Assembly (NCBI GenBank): GCA_026671195.1
Contig: JAPOHD010000020.1
Span: 186,001-250,000, forward strand
Direction of reading: 5' to 3'
Origin: Draconibacterium aestuarii
GTDB taxonomy: Bacteria > Bacteroidota > Bacteroidia > Bacteroidales > Prolixibacteraceae
DNA: 64,000 nucleotides
Shown: positions 18,551-27,509 of the stretch, piece after piece
Position numbering within the stretch: the first letter of the stretch is position 1
Layout: each line of letters starts with the position of its first letter
Made by a program: the position numbers and the translations under genes
The notes under the pieces: model-generated
What the model saw: only the letters and a program-made list of their open reading frames with translations
Database searches by the model: none
What the model was told of the DNA's origin: nothing

Positions 18551-20482
18551 ATGGTACGAATTCTTGTCTCAATTCTGTTTATAATCGTCTTTAATCTATT
18601 TGCCCAAGGACAAAATCCGGCGCTTTTAACAGATAAAATTGCCATTCAGGAAAGCCAAAACCACAGGATGAAATCAGCTTTTAAAGAAACCGGCAATTAT
18701 GCTGAAACAGATTTCATTTATCAACGAATGAAGTGGAACATTGATCCAGCAGTTCGGTATATTTCAGGAAAAATCACAACACATTTTAAAAGTAGCGTTT
18801 CAGACCTAACTGAAATCACGTTCGATTTGAGCAGTGCACTTGAGGTGGATTCCATCATTCAGAAAAATAAGAAGATTGAATTTACACATGAAACTGACAT
18901 CGTAACCATACCTCTTCAAACCTCGTTATCAGAAAACCAAATCGATTCTTTAATTATTTACTACAAAGGAGTTCCTCCTGAAACAGGATTTGGATCGTTT
19001 ACCCAAACCATACACGGAATAAATAATACACCAATTATCTGGACACTTTCCGAACCTTACGGAGCAAAAGAATGGTGGCCTTGCAAACAATCGTTGGCTG
19101 ATAAAATTGATTCGATTGACATAATTGTACACTGCCCGGAGATGTACAAAACGGCAAGCAACGGTATTGTTGTTTCAGAAACGGTGAACAACGGAAAACG
19201 AACAATACACTGGCAACACCGCTTTCCAATTACAACCTACCTGGTTGCCATTGCAGTTACCAATTACGAAAGTTATTCCGATCATCTGGATCTGAACAAT
19301 GGCCGACAAATTGAAATACTGAATTATGTTTATCCCGAAGACCTGGAGACAGCCAAAACCCAAACACCGGTAACATTAGAGATAATTGACCTGTTCAACA
19401 ATTTAATAGGCGAGTATCCTTTTGCATCTGAAAAATACGGGCATGCACAATTTGGGTGGCTAGGTGGCATGGAACACCAAACTATGAGTTTTATGGGTTA
19501 TTTCAGTTTTGGGCTTATTGCCCACGAACTGGCACACCAATGGTTTGGCAATTATATTACACTTGGCTCGTGGCAGCACATTTGGCTCAACGAAGGTTTT
19601 GCGACCTATCTTACCGGGCTTGCTCACGAACACCTGGCGGAGGATTATTATTGGGGGGTATGGAAAAATTCTTACAAAAACCACGTAGTAAGCCAACCCG
19701 ATGGTTCCGTTTTTGTGCAAGACACCTCGTCGATTAACCGCTTGTTCGATTCAAGGCTTTCGTATGCAAAAGGTGGTTTTTTGCTGCACATGCTACGTTG
19801 GATTCTGGGAGATGAAGTATTTTTTAATGCACTTACGAATTACTTTGCCGACGAAAAAATTGCGAATGGTTTTGCTCTTACTCAAGATTGGATTACACAC
19901 GTTGAAACTGCAGGCGACACCACCCTAACCGGCTTTTTTAACGATTGGTTTTATGGTGAAGGGTATCCAATTTATACCATTAACTACCAGCAATACCATC
20001 CCGATTCGCTTATCGTTCAACTTTCACAAACCACTTCTCATACATCGGTCGATTTTTTTGAAATGCCGCTGCCGATTCGTGTTTATGCCCCCAACAAAAC
20101 TGACTCAACCGATTTTAGGCTAAACAATACTTATAACCAGCAGATGTTTGTTCTGAATCCCGGATTTAGTGTGGCAGAAATTGTAATTGATCCTGACGAC
20201 TGGATACTTTGTAAAACAGATAATATTGTTGAAACACCAATCATTTTTGCAAAAAACGAAGTTCTGGTTTTCCCTAATCCAACCACAAACAAAGTCAATC
20301 TTAGAATTCCCGGAAATGAATGGATGCTAAAAACAACATTTTATTCAATGAAAGGCGCTTGTGTAGAACAAGTGCTTACCTCAAACGATGAAATCGATAT
20401 TTCGAAACTTCCAACGGGTACCTATTTAATTCAAATTGAAACCAATCTGTCACTCTACTCCAGAAAAATAGTCAAAAAATAA
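18551..20482 (+). CDS. Secreted M1-family metallopeptidase with T9SS sorting domain
   Basis: 643 residues. A signal peptide (residues 1-21) is followed by an M1 aminopeptidase-like body. GGMEHQ is the exopeptidase block, and the zinc site is HELAH (H325, E326, H329) with E348 in WLNEGF. The C-terminal part (about 570-643) is a type IX secretion sorting domain: VFPNPTTNKVNL, a FYSMKG strand, LPTGTYLIQI and a basic KIVKK end. The enzyme is therefore expected to be exported by the T9SS encoded at 25-31 kb and anchored or released at the surface. It would cut N-terminal residues from peptides. Monocistronic. Confidence 0.9.
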   Translation: MVRILVSILFIIVFNLFAQGQNPALLTDKIAIQESQNHRMKSAFKETGNYAETDFIYQRMKWNIDPAVRYISGKITTHFKSSVSDLTEITFDLSSALEVDSIIQKNKKIEFTHETDIVTIPLQTSLSENQIDSLIIYYKGVPPETGFGSFTQTIHGINNTPIIWTLSEPYGAKEWWPCKQSLADKIDSIDIIVHCPEMYKTASNGIVVSETVNNGKRTIHWQHRFPITTYLVAIAVTNYESYSDHLDLNNGRQIEILNYVYPEDLETAKTQTPVTLEIIDLFNNLIGEYPFASEKYGHAQFGWLGGMEHQTMSFMGYFSFGLIAHELAHQWFGNYITLGSWQHIWLNEGFATYLTGLAHEHLAEDYYWGVWKNSYKNHVVSQPDGSVFVQDTSSINRLFDSRLSYAKGGFLLHMLRWILGDEVFFNALTNYFADEKIANGFALTQDWITHVETAGDTTLTGFFNDWFYGEGYPIYTINYQQYHPDSLIVQLSQTTSHTSVDFFEMPLPIRVYAPNKTDSTDFRLNNTYNQQMFVLNPGFSVAEIVIDPDDWILCKTDNIVETPIIFAKNEVLVFPNPTTNKVNLRIPGNEWMLKTTFYSMKGACVEQVLTSNDEIDISKLPTGTYLIQIETNLSLYSRKIVKK

Positions 20483-20491
20483 TTGGTACTA

Positions 20492-20896
20492 CTACCAGTT
20501 AAACCTGATTGTCTGTTTTAAATCGGGGTGTAAACTCTGTGGAACCGGACTGATTCCTGCCACACTTTCAATCAGTTGTTTTTCATCATCGGTATACTCT
20601 TTTTTCGGAAAAGTAAATTCAACTATTACCTCTGCCACTCGACGTGGATCTGATGCCATAATTTTGGTAATATCCACTTCGGTCCCTTCAATATCGATAT
20701 CATTGTCGCGGGCTTTAATTCCCATAATTGTTAAAATACAACTCCCCAAAGCAGTGGCCAGCATATCTGTTGGCGAAAAGTATTCTCCTTTTCCCTGATT
20801 ATCGGTCGGCGCATCGGTAATCACCTTATTCCCCGATTGTAAATGTTCGTTTTCGGTACGAAGCCCTCCCAGATAAATTGTTTTAACAGTTGTCAT
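20492..20896 (-). CDS. OsmC-family protein
   Basis: 134 residues. The central helix carries SPTDMLATALGSCILT (C53), the position of the first conserved Cys of OsmC/Ohr proteins. The second family Cys, normally in a block like KxCPVS, is Ser here (GISPVPQ, S116). Thiol peroxidase chemistry by the usual Cys pair is therefore not possible as written. It may be a non-peroxidase OsmC member or use another thiol. Convergent with the M1 peptidase gene. Confidence 0.85.
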   Translation of the reverse strand: MTTVKTIYLGGLRTENEHLQSGNKVITDAPTDNQGKGEYFSPTDMLATALGSCILTIMGIKARDNDIDIEGTEVDITKIMASDPRRVAEVIVEFTFPKKEYTDDEKQLIESVAGISPVPQSLHPDLKQTIRFNW

Positions 20897-21098
20897 TATT
20901 GTAGTTATTAAATTACTTACTATGCATTTCTCTACTCATAAATATACAATTATTTTCTCCATCTTCTTCTTATCCTTCATCAACACCATTAACATCCATA
21001 TCCAGCCTGCATAAAGTTATTTTAGACGATCTTGTTCAAAAAAAAGGTTACCGTATTACAAACACAGCAGCCCAATTCATTTAAAATTTTCTATCTTC

Positions 21099-21126
21099 GT
21101 GCTACGAATAACAAAAAACGTAACAC
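21099..21126 (+). promoter_or_regulatory. Inverted-repeat operator upstream of the NikR-family gene
   Basis: GTGCTACG (21099-21106) and CGTAACAC (21119-21126) form an inverted repeat, 7 of 8 matching, with a 12-bp spacer. It ends just before the ATG at 21128, so binding would block initiation. A -7-like TATCTTCG abuts it at 21092-21099. The same architecture recurs at 21546-21573. Confidence 0.6.
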
Positions 21127-21127
21127 C

Positions 21128-21529
21128 ATGTCGGTTACAAGATTTGGAGTATCATTAGACGAGGAACTATTAAAGGCTCTTGATGATTATGTCTCGGATA
21201 ATGCATTTGCAAACCGATCGCAGGCCATTCGTCACCTGATTGAAAAAAATATGGTGGAAGAAAAATGGAAATGCGATAATATTGTTGCCGGAGCAGTAGT
21301 ACTGGTATACAATCACGATAAAAAAGAAATACTTAAAAAGTCAACTGACATTCAGTACTATTACAAAGACTTTGTACTCTCGGTTCAGGGCTTTTATTTA
21401 AATAACATAAATTACATGGAAATTATTGCGGTTAAAGGCCCTTCGAAAAAGCTGACTGAAATTTCGGAGAAACTAATCAGCATTAAAGGAATTCAACATG
21501 GAAAACTTGTTATGAGTAAAGCGCAGTAA
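21128..21529 (+). CDS. nikR: NikR-family ribbon-helix-helix regulator lacking nickel ligands
   Basis: 133 residues from the ATG at 21128; a TTG-started extension from 21032 is rejected because NikR starts here. Residues 3-40 are the ribbon-helix-helix DNA-binding domain (VTRFGVSLDEELLKALDDYV, NRSQAIRHLI). Residues 52-133 are the ACT-like ligand domain (EIIAVKGPSKKL, GIQHGKL). An ungapped alignment with E. coli NikR, from memory, places its nickel ligands H76, H87, H89 and C95 on Y77, G88, Y90 and Y96. None is retained. The protein probably responds to another signal. It lies 55 bp upstream of a TonB receptor gene, and both carry the same operator. Confidence 0.85.
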   Translation: MSVTRFGVSLDEELLKALDDYVSDNAFANRSQAIRHLIEKNMVEEKWKCDNIVAGAVVLVYNHDKKEILKKSTDIQYYYKDFVLSVQGFYLNNINYMEIIAVKGPSKKLTEISEKLISIKGIQHGKLVMSKAQ

Positions 21530-21545
21530 TTTTTTTACCTTACGG

Positions 21546-21573
21546 GTAACACGAAACAACAATAACGTAACAC
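21546..21573 (+). promoter_or_regulatory. Second copy of the NikR-type operator, upstream of the TonB receptor
   Basis: GTAACACG (21546-21553), a 12-bp spacer and CGTAACAC (21566-21573). The right half is identical to that at 21119-21126. The left half keeps the GT and ACG ends but not the three middle bases. The site ends 11 bp before the receptor ATG. Confidence 0.55.
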
Positions 21574-21584
21574 GATATCAACTT

Positions 21585-23435
21585 ATGAAGAATCGATTTG
21601 TTCAAATAATTCTTGTGTTTTCATTCTGTTCTATTTTCACGAATGGGCTTTACGCACAAATGCATTTTTCAACTGAAGATACCATTGAAATCAACGAAGT
21701 GATTGTTACCGGAACACAAGTAAAGGTCAACAGAAACAATGTTCCAATGTCGGTATCCGTAATCAACAAAAACCAAATTGAAGAAAGCGACGAATCGGCA
21801 CTATTACCCGTTTTGAATGGCCGTGTACCCGGACTTTTTGTGACTGAACGCGGTGTTACTGGTTTTGGCGTTGCCGCAGGTTCGGCCGGCCAGATTTCTA
21901 TTCGTGGAATTGGTGGTAATCCTACTACCGGCGTTTTAATGCTTATCGACGGCCATCCGCAATTTATGGGCATAATGGGGCACCCGCTACCTGATTCGTA
22001 TGTAGCTTCCGATGTGGAGAAAGTGGAAGTGATACGCGGCCCCGCTTCTGTTCTTTATGGTTCCAATGCCATGGGAGGAGTTATCAACATTATCACCAAA
22101 AAACAAGTGGAAGAAGGCATACATGGAAATACCCGTATTTCATACGGATCATTCAATACGCAGAAATATATGGGTTCTGCCGGATTCAAAAGGAATAAAT
22201 TCAGTGCATTTATTTCGGGTAATCATGACCAAACAGATGGGCATCGGCCTAATTCCGACTTTAAAATCAGCAATGGCTATTTAAAGTTAGGATATGATTT
22301 TAATGAACACTTTTCGGTATCAACCGACTTTAGTCTGGCCACTTTTAAATCATCGGATCCAGGTCCTGATACAATTAATGCTTCGCCAGGAGAAAGTATA
22401 GATATTCTGCGCGGTTACTGGGCGTTTACGCTTCTAAATGAATTTGAAAAAGCATCTGGCGGCCTCAAGGTCTTTTATAATTTTGGGGAACACGAAATTA
22501 CGGATGGATTTCATTCAACTGATCACAATTATGGAATGAACATTTACGAAGCATTTCACCTGTTTAAAGGAAATACAATAACAACCGGATATGATTTTAT
22601 GAATTACGGTGGCCTGGCTGAAAACAAAAAAATAATGGGTGGCCAGGGAATTGTTTTTGCCGACACCACCCTTACCGAACAAGGTATTTATGCCTTAATT
22701 CAACACACCGTTACAGAAAAGCTTACATTTAATGCCGGACTTCGCTATCATCATCACAGCAAATATGGCGGTCAGTGGGTTCCTTCTCTGGGTTTCGCCT
22801 ATGAACTGCAAAAACAAACAATCTGGAAAGGATCTGTATCAAAAGGATTCAGAAGCCCAACCATGCGTGAATTATTTTTGTGGGGACCAAATCCGAATTT
22901 GAATCCGGAAAGTATCTGGAATTATGAAACCGGGTTATCAAAGTCCTTTTTTAATCAGAAAATATATACCGAACTTACACTTTTTATGCTGAAAGGCGAC
23001 AACCTGATTGTGAATACAGGCCCGCCAAATGGTTTACAAAACACAAGCGAAGTATCGAATAAAGGTATCGAATTTACTTTATCTGCGGAAGCGGCCAAAA
23101 ACCTGAATTTAAATGCTACTTACAGCTACATAAATATGGAAAATCCGGTTTATGCTACTCCGGAACACCATCTGTTTTTAAATGCCCGATATCGTCTTAA
23201 AAAGCTTCAATTGTCGGCAAGTTTTCAGCAAATTTCCAATCTGGATAACGATGCTTCGGTCATAGTTAACCTAGAAAGTTACACCCTGGTAAATGCCAAA
23301 GCAACTTATAACTTAACCCGAAACCTGAAAATATTTATCAGTGGTAAAAATTTGCTGAATACAAAATACGAGGTAAACCGTTATTACGATATGCCGGGAA
23401 CTACAGTCTTTTCAGGACTTAACCTGATCTTTTAA
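21585..23435 (+). CDS. TonB-dependent outer membrane receptor
   Basis: 616 residues, the short siderophore/cobalamin-receptor type rather than SusC. Signal peptide (about 1-25), then a TonB-box-like region (TIEINEVIVTGTQ) and a plug domain with SIRGIGG, LIDGHPQ and EVIRGPASVLYGSNAMGGVINI. The rest is a 22-strand-type barrel ending in aromatic GLNLIF. It imports a scarce ligand using TonB energy. Pairing with a NikR-family regulator suggests a metal or metal chelate, but the ligand cannot be read from the sequence. Probably under the operator at 21546-21573. Confidence 0.9.
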   Translation: MKNRFVQIILVFSFCSIFTNGLYAQMHFSTEDTIEINEVIVTGTQVKVNRNNVPMSVSVINKNQIEESDESALLPVLNGRVPGLFVTERGVTGFGVAAGSAGQISIRGIGGNPTTGVLMLIDGHPQFMGIMGHPLPDSYVASDVEKVEVIRGPASVLYGSNAMGGVINIITKKQVEEGIHGNTRISYGSFNTQKYMGSAGFKRNKFSAFISGNHDQTDGHRPNSDFKISNGYLKLGYDFNEHFSVSTDFSLATFKSSDPGPDTINASPGESIDILRGYWAFTLLNEFEKASGGLKVFYNFGEHEITDGFHSTDHNYGMNIYEAFHLFKGNTITTGYDFMNYGGLAENKKIMGGQGIVFADTTLTEQGIYALIQHTVTEKLTFNAGLRYHHHSKYGGQWVPSLGFAYELQKQTIWKGSVSKGFRSPTMRELFLWGPNPNLNPESIWNYETGLSKSFFNQKIYTELTLFMLKGDNLIVNTGPPNGLQNTSEVSNKGIEFTLSAEAAKNLNLNATYSYINMENPVYATPEHHLFLNARYRLKKLQLSASFQQISNLDNDASVIVNLESYTLVNAKATYNLTRNLKIFISGKNLLNTKYEVNRYYDMPGTTVFSGLNLIF

Positions 23436-23560
23436 TCACACCTCAATGGTATCCTAAAATTTGAAATTGAGAATACAATTTTCATTACAGTATTATTGTT
23501 CCAGCGTAATTCAGGTTAAACTGAATATATTATTTAAACGAATCAAGCATCCGAAAAAAA

Positions 23561-24913
23561 TTACTGCTTGGATAATTCATCTCTAAAAGAAGTACGCACA
23601 CATCGGAAACCAATGTATGATTTTGTTGTATCCTGGTATTCGAAAGTACGGGTAGCAGTCTGAATATAGTAAGCCACATCTTTCCACGATCCTCCGCGTA
23701 CAACCTTCCGCTTCATAACCGGTGGATCGTCGGGACGGGCATTGTATTGAATTTCCGGATTAAAGTCATTTATAGTATTGTATCCCGCTTCGTAATAAGC
23801 AGAGGAGGTCCATTCCGCCACATTTCCGGCCATATCGTACACTCCGTATGGGTTCGGATCAAATTCTCCACCCCTCATTGTTGTTGTAGTAGAAGGGCTG
23901 TCTGCAACATAATTTCCACGCAGAGGTTTAAAATTGGCCACAAAACAACCGTTAACATTCCGGGTATAGTAACTACCCCATGGATACATGTTGTTATGCA
24001 TTCCACCACGGGCAGCAACCTCCCATTCTGATTCAGTAGGGAGTCTGAAATCATGAGCCGGTGTTTCATTGAACCGCTCTGATGTAATAGAACGTAATCC
24101 GTTTCGCCAATTACAAAATGCCTTGGCTTGTGTCCAGGTCACACCTACCACCGGATAATCGTCGAAACCTACATGGGAAAAATATTTCTTTGTATAGGGT
24201 TCATTATACGCATAAGTAAAATCACGTATCCAAACCAAGGTATCGGGATAAACAGGAACAGATTCTCGCATTAAAAAAGAACTCCGGTTTTCAATTGGAA
24301 CAAGTTCTCCCTTTTCATTTACAACAGAACCTTCGTATTTTTGTGTTTCGAAGTTGAAACTATTGCTTCGTTTTGCAGCTTGTTTATAATCCACCCAATA
24401 ATATTCGTACACCAATCTTCTTGTGTCAATTTCTTTTTTGTAATTAAAACGGTCCTGTTCCGGAAGATAAAGTTCATCCATTGCCATTTGGTAATCCGGA
24501 TCATTCCACTCAATACGTTCTTCCCAATTAATTTCAGGTTCTTTCAGCGGTGCACCGTATTTATCCTCGGTTATCAGAAAATCATTATACGTTTGTCCCA
24601 GTAATTCTCTGGCCTTTTTGTCTCTTACCCAATATACAAATTGTCGGTACTCATTATTGGTGATTTCGGTATCATCAATCCAAAAGGCTTCGGTTGATAC
24701 CGTTTTGGCTGGGCTCGGTTCATATATTTCATCGTCATTGGGACCAATTGTATACGAACCTCTCGGAATATAGACCATTCCATAAGGAATTGGCTCAAAC
24801 CATTTTTCGGAAGTCCCTTTACCCAGAGTTAAGTATTGGCTGGTAGTATCTTTCTGGCATGAAGAAAAAAGCATCACTGCTGCAATAAATAGATATGTGA
24901 GTGCTTTTTTCAT
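23561..24913 (-). CDS. Second GldK/PorK-like lipoprotein
   Basis: 450 residues with a lipoprotein signal (lipobox LFSSC, Cys 19) and a formylglycine-generating-enzyme-like fold. Shared blocks include PYGMVYIPRGSYTIGP, DDTEITNNEYRQFV, YPVVGVTW, YDMAGNVAEWTSSAY and KSYIGFRCVR. Length and sequence match the gldK at 28445-29791 nearly throughout, well over half identical by eye, so it is a paralogue, not the longer GldJ. GldK proteins form the periplasmic ring of the type IX secretion system with GldN. This copy lies downstream of a terminator after gldN. Confidence 0.85.
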   Translation of the reverse strand: MKKALTYLFIAAVMLFSSCQKDTTSQYLTLGKGTSEKWFEPIPYGMVYIPRGSYTIGPNDDEIYEPSPAKTVSTEAFWIDDTEITNNEYRQFVYWVRDKKARELLGQTYNDFLITEDKYGAPLKEPEINWEERIEWNDPDYQMAMDELYLPEQDRFNYKKEIDTRRLVYEYYWVDYKQAAKRSNSFNFETQKYEGSVVNEKGELVPIENRSSFLMRESVPVYPDTLVWIRDFTYAYNEPYTKKYFSHVGFDDYPVVGVTWTQAKAFCNWRNGLRSITSERFNETPAHDFRLPTESEWEVAARGGMHNNMYPWGSYYTRNVNGCFVANFKPLRGNYVADSPSTTTTMRGGEFDPNPYGVYDMAGNVAEWTSSAYYEAGYNTINDFNPEIQYNARPDDPPVMKRKVVRGGSWKDVAYYIQTATRTFEYQDTTKSYIGFRCVRTSFRDELSKQ

Positions 24914-24970
24914 TTATCTCAAAATCCTGATGATATTTAAGAAACGTATCTTTTTCTTCTAAATTGCTTC

Positions 24971-24998
24971 AAAAAAAAGCCTTATGTTTCCATAAGGC
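24971..24998 (-). terminator. Terminator between gldN and the second gldK copy
   Basis: On the minus strand GCCTTATG and CATAAGGC form a perfect 8-bp stem with a four-base loop, followed by eight T. It is 21 bp beyond the gldN stop codon and 58 bp ahead of the second gldK-like ATG. Confidence 0.9.
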
Positions 24999-25019
24999 CG
25001 CATATAAATCTTCCCTGAA

Positions 25020-25871
25020 TTAATATTCCCAAAGATCTTGTTCGAAATTAAAGATTTTATCTTCAATTTTCTTCGATTCCAACATGGCTTGTTTACCCAA
25101 AAGATAAGAGCTAATGTCGCGGTTGTTATATATATTCGATTCCTTTACAATATAACTGCTAAACATTCTCTTAATAAATACATCGTCGAAAGAATTCTGA
25201 CGCGCCGTATTATAAGGATTCTGAACCAGATTGGTTGCCAATAACCCACGAGCTTCGGGATAGTATACCCAAAACACTTTTTGGCGCTGAACCTGTCCTG
25301 AAGTATCGCCTTCGCGAACATACTCGCGAATTGGGCACAATCCCAATATTCTAACATTCAACGTAGAAGTCTGCTTATCGAAATACCACTCCTCTTTTAC
25401 CATATATTGCTTAATCTCATTGGGTCTGATATCCCCGGCAACAAGAACTTCTGTTTCTTCACCTGTATCAAAGTCGATTTTTTTCTGAGTAGTTGCCTGT
25501 GCCCCAAAAATCTCCTTCACCTGAGCAAAACTCATTGGAATTTTGAAATCATCATCCGTTCTGGCGTCATAAGGAGTAATTTGTCCACTTTCAATCCCTT
25601 GTAACAATAGGTTAATCAAGTTAATCCGGTCTGCAATTTCTATTGTTGGATAATACAACGGGATATTCATTTTCTCGCGCAAATCGATGATACGCCAAAG
25701 TGTTTTCGACCAAAAAACATCTGCTTCCCGAACAGAAACCAACGGCATCGGTTTTTTGGCATAAATATCGTTTTGCTTATAAGCTCCATTTACGATTTGT
25801 GCATTTGTACTTTTGTGTACAAAGCCCATCATAAGTGCAACTATTCCGATATAGACAACTAACTTTCTCAT
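25020..25871 (-). CDS. gldN: Type IX secretion/gliding motility protein GldN (PorN)
   Basis: 283 residues with a signal peptide (MRKLVVYIGIVALMMGF...NAQ). The family core is visible: KPMPLVSVREADVFWSKTLWRIIDLREKMN, PLYYP, and later LGLCPIREY and FWVYYPEAR. GldN binds GldK to form the large periplasmic ring of the T9SS. It begins 6 bp after gldM, in the conserved order K-L-M-N, and ends at a strong terminator. Confidence 0.95.
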   Translation of the reverse strand: MRKLVVYIGIVALMMGFVHKSTNAQIVNGAYKQNDIYAKKPMPLVSVREADVFWSKTLWRIIDLREKMNIPLYYPTIEIADRINLINLLLQGIESGQITPYDARTDDDFKIPMSFAQVKEIFGAQATTQKKIDFDTGEETEVLVAGDIRPNEIKQYMVKEEWYFDKQTSTLNVRILGLCPIREYVREGDTSGQVQRQKVFWVYYPEARGLLATNLVQNPYNTARQNSFDDVFIKRMFSSYIVKESNIYNNRDISSYLLGKQAMLESKKIEDKIFNFEQDLWEY

Positions 25872-25877
25872 ATTTCC

Positions 25878-27488
25878 TTATTTTATTTTAAACGATATCG
25901 GATCGAGATCCCTGACAATTCCATCATCTCCCCGTGCCTTAATATCGCCGATATAAACTATACTATTTACATTTACTCGTTTTAACGCCGCCTTTTGCTC
26001 GTCCGTAAACCGGTTCGATCGGGAAGGATAACGGTTTGTAAAACCTCCTTCGGCACTTGTTTCAATTGTAAACTGAGTAATTGTGTATTTAAAATCGAAA
26101 TCAAAGTCTACCAATACTGCCAATACTCCATCCTGAATTCCCAGAACTTCTTTTCGAATATTACCTCCCGACTGTCCGCCAATCTGCGCAACCGGATCAG
26201 GAACCTTTTTAACGCGCCAACTGGTCGTGTTTATCAACCGTCGTTGACCACCAATAGTGGCATAAACCGAGACTTTTGTTTTTGTCTGATTTGGATCGAG
26301 TTCAGTGGGTTCGATCACATAATTATCTCCCACTTTAGTAATTTTACCATTTGTCATGGTAATGTCCAGATTTTCGTTTGGAATAGCTCCGCCACCCACT
26401 TCAAACGGATTTTTTAATCCCTTGTAAAAAACATTCATTTTTGAGGCCGACATCGTTACTGTTGGCTTAGCCACCTGGTATTCCTGTTCAAAAGGATAAC
26501 TTTTAATAATTCCTCCCGGAGTTTTGTATTTAATAAGTCCACTCCATTTAAATACTCCTGCTCGTTCTGTACTTCCTCTATAGGTAGCTTTTCCATCTTT
26601 TACTTCAACCTCTTTGTTATTAATAAAAATCTGAGGCTGCTGGGTAGTATCTTCGGCTGCTAAGAACACATCGGCCTGGTATGTATCGCCCATTAAAACT
26701 ATATTTGAGTTGGCGATAACCTGTGCCCCAAGTCGGTTAAATTTGAAGGATCCGGCATCAATTTCGGAATACAAGTATTTGGCAATATTTGCTTCCGCAT
26801 TTTTTACATCAATTTGAATCTTTGAAAGTAAAGTTAATACAGCTATCAAAGGTCGATCTTCAAAATGCTCTGACTCCCATGTTTTACGATTACTCTTTTT
26901 ACTTGCTGACTGGATTGGATCTGAAGTATTTAGTTCGCGTGAAATGGTGGCAATTAAATCCTTATCATCTTCGTTTATTAACGAAATAACAAAATCGCGA
27001 TAACTTTCAATCTCTGCTTTAAGATCGTTGGCTCGCTTTTGGGTTACCATTAATTCGGAAGGTGAATTCAAGTCATCTTCTTTTTCAATTTCAATCGTGT
27101 CTCCATCAACAGTAACATGGTAATAATCCTCGCTAGTAACCGGATTTTCTTTGTTTACCACTTTGTAACCTGAATATTTTACCAATTCATCTTTAAGTAT
27201 GGAAACATACTTAATCATTGCTGCTGATCGCGTTTTCAGCTCATCAGCTTTCTTTTTCCATTCGCCAACTTTCGTTGGATTATCAATATACGCCTGTTCA
27301 AACGAAGAATAAATCTGCGCATTTTGCATGTCCACTGCCTTAAGTGTCTGCAAAAGACTCGAGTCAACCACCCTGAAAGCCTCAAGCACCTCTGCCGCAA
27401 CGTTTAACGCCAACATCGCGGTAAGGACAATGTACATCATGTTTATCATTTTTTGCCTCGGGGTCTCCGGGCAATTTTTTGCACCCAT
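25878..27488 (-). CDS. gldM: Type IX secretion/gliding motility motor protein GldM (PorM)
   Basis: 536 residues. The N-terminus is cytoplasmic (GAKNCPETPRQKMINMMY), with one membrane helix (about 14-35). A long periplasmic part of four domains follows, including TPGGIIKSYPFEQEYQVAKP and the FYKGLKNPFEVG block. GldM dimers inside a GldL ring transmit proton-motive energy from the inner membrane to the GldK/GldN ring. The length is typical. It follows gldL by 21 bp. Confidence 0.95.
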   Translation of the reverse strand: MGAKNCPETPRQKMINMMYIVLTAMLALNVAAEVLEAFRVVDSSLLQTLKAVDMQNAQIYSSFEQAYIDNPTKVGEWKKKADELKTRSAAMIKYVSILKDELVKYSGYKVVNKENPVTSEDYYHVTVDGDTIEIEKEDDLNSPSELMVTQKRANDLKAEIESYRDFVISLINEDDKDLIATISRELNTSDPIQSASKKSNRKTWESEHFEDRPLIAVLTLLSKIQIDVKNAEANIAKYLYSEIDAGSFKFNRLGAQVIANSNIVLMGDTYQADVFLAAEDTTQQPQIFINNKEVEVKDGKATYRGSTERAGVFKWSGLIKYKTPGGIIKSYPFEQEYQVAKPTVTMSASKMNVFYKGLKNPFEVGGGAIPNENLDITMTNGKITKVGDNYVIEPTELDPNQTKTKVSVYATIGGQRRLINTTSWRVKKVPDPVAQIGGQSGGNIRKEVLGIQDGVLAVLVDFDFDFKYTITQFTIETSAEGGFTNRYPSRSNRFTDEQKAALKRVNVNSIVYIGDIKARGDDGIVRDLDPISFKIK

Positions 27489-27509
27489 AAGCTTTCCTAG
27501 TTCAGAGTT

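Noticed and set aside
23561-24913. Formylglycine-generating (sulfatase-activating) enzyme
   Set aside because: The fold is FGE-like, but the close match to GldK next door and the lipoprotein signal point to a T9SS structural role. No sulfatase gene is present in the window.
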